DNA of 64,000 nucleotides from Xenopus tropicalis. Lineage: Eukaryota; Chordata; Amphibia; Anura; Pipidae. The stretch covers positions 64,413,378 to 64,477,377 of the forward strand of contig NC_030678.2 in assembly GCF_000004195.4 (NCBI RefSeq). Reading direction: 5' to 3'. The translations under genes were made by a program, and so were the position numbers. Below are positions 63,563 to 64,000 of the stretch, one piece after another. Every line of letters begins with the position of its first letter. The stretch's first letter is position 1. The notes beneath the pieces are model-generated. The model saw only the letters and a list, made by a program, of their open reading frames with translations. It was not told the DNA's origin and searched no databases.

Positions 63563-64000
63563 AATAAAACACTTGTTATGGAAATTTCAGATACTGAAAG
63601 CCGTTTGAGGTAAATCTGTGCTGGCACAAGAGCATGTTTAGGCATTGAGTGGACCCACAAAATGCAGACTGTTTAAAGGTAAGGCATATATGTGGCATCC
63701 AGGCATGCTTATTTCAGGGGAAATGTAGTGGTCCAAAGGGGTGTAACAGCATACAAAGTGTTCCCTAGTTTCAAATCTTCCCCAAAAAATGAAAGCATCT
63801 TGGAAGATATCCTGGGCACAAAGATTTGTAGGCAGAGAAAACTAAAAAATATTCCAGAGCTCTTCTTAACACTTTAATGCCCAATATGCAGAAGTTAATT
63901 CAAAATATCTAATTAGATACACTGCATGGTTACAGTTTCAACATTTAGGTCTAGAAGCTTTGGTGGGGTAGTTGGACAGTTTTGATGATTTACATCTTCC
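63563..64000. other. Intronic sequence, nothing recognised
   Basis: Presumed intron upstream of the DENND2D-like exon at 57162. No exon with DENN-like translation and splice signals was found here on either strand. Confidence 0.45.

Noticed and set aside
1..64000. tRNA, rRNA or snRNA genes
   Set aside because: No cloverleaf with A/B box or other recognisable structured RNA was found by eye; a tRNA scan could not be run.
57275..64000. A further upstream DENND2D exon
   Set aside because: Both strands were searched for DENND2 N-terminal motifs next to splice signals; nothing convincing was seen, so it probably lies beyond the window.

Overview
The window is vertebrate genomic DNA, most likely from a frog and probably Xenopus. 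The evidence is the density of TTAA-flanked elements whose ends begin TTAAAGG (the Xenopus T2-type MITE signature), CR1-type LINEs with a TATGTAAC-like tail, Penelope-like elements, Tc1-like transposons and hAT/Harbinger-type MITEs. There is no prokaryotic organisation.

The host gene lies on the minus strand. Eight short coding exons (57162-57274, 49014-49083, 33823-33900, 19347-19487, 16738-16886, 12225-12402, 3680-3721, 1921-2008) have GT/AG boundaries and compatible phases. They join into one uninterrupted 286-codon stretch of a DENN-domain protein that reads as DENND2D, or at least a DENND2-family Rab guanine-nucleotide exchange factor. The 5' exons lie beyond position 64000 and the 3' exons before position 1. 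Almost everything else is intron, filled with mobile DNA.

Layout: 1-2 kb holds a Tc1-like 3' end and a three-level nested MITE. 2-12 kb holds a CR1 fragment split by a TA-type MITE, a second nested MITE, a short satellite-bearing TTAA element and a hAT-type element with a 34-bp minisatellite. 12.7-14.9 kb is a Tc1-like element with an in-frame 609-bp tandem duplication of its transposase core. 17-18.3 kb is an array of CCAAT-containing repeats. 19.9-24.4 kb is a larger satellite-bearing TTAA element carrying a young Tc1-like transposon with an intact transposase. 25.6-27.8 kb is a decayed Penelope-like element. 29-33 kb holds CR1, Penelope, Tc1 and hAT pieces. 34-36.2 kb is an inverted satellite element. 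37-38.7 kb is a second CCAAT array. 38.9-48.1 kb is a Penelope-like element split by about 6.6 kb of nested insertions, including an eleven-unit array of a ~394-bp satellite. 49-58 kb holds MITEs, a third CCAAT array and an L2-like tail. 58.8-62.6 kb is a long CR1 LINE with an esterase ORF1 and a 1007-codon ORF2. 62.7-63.55 kb is a third hAT-type copy.

Most notable observations: the CR1 has a canonical -1 frameshift heptamer in ORF1 frame directly before the ORF1 stop, leading into an ORF2 with no nearby ATG. The TTAA satellite element shows very different unit numbers in different copies and carries terminal hairpins with compensatory changes. Several insertions can be dated or verified inside this window because an empty copy of the target repeat is also present.
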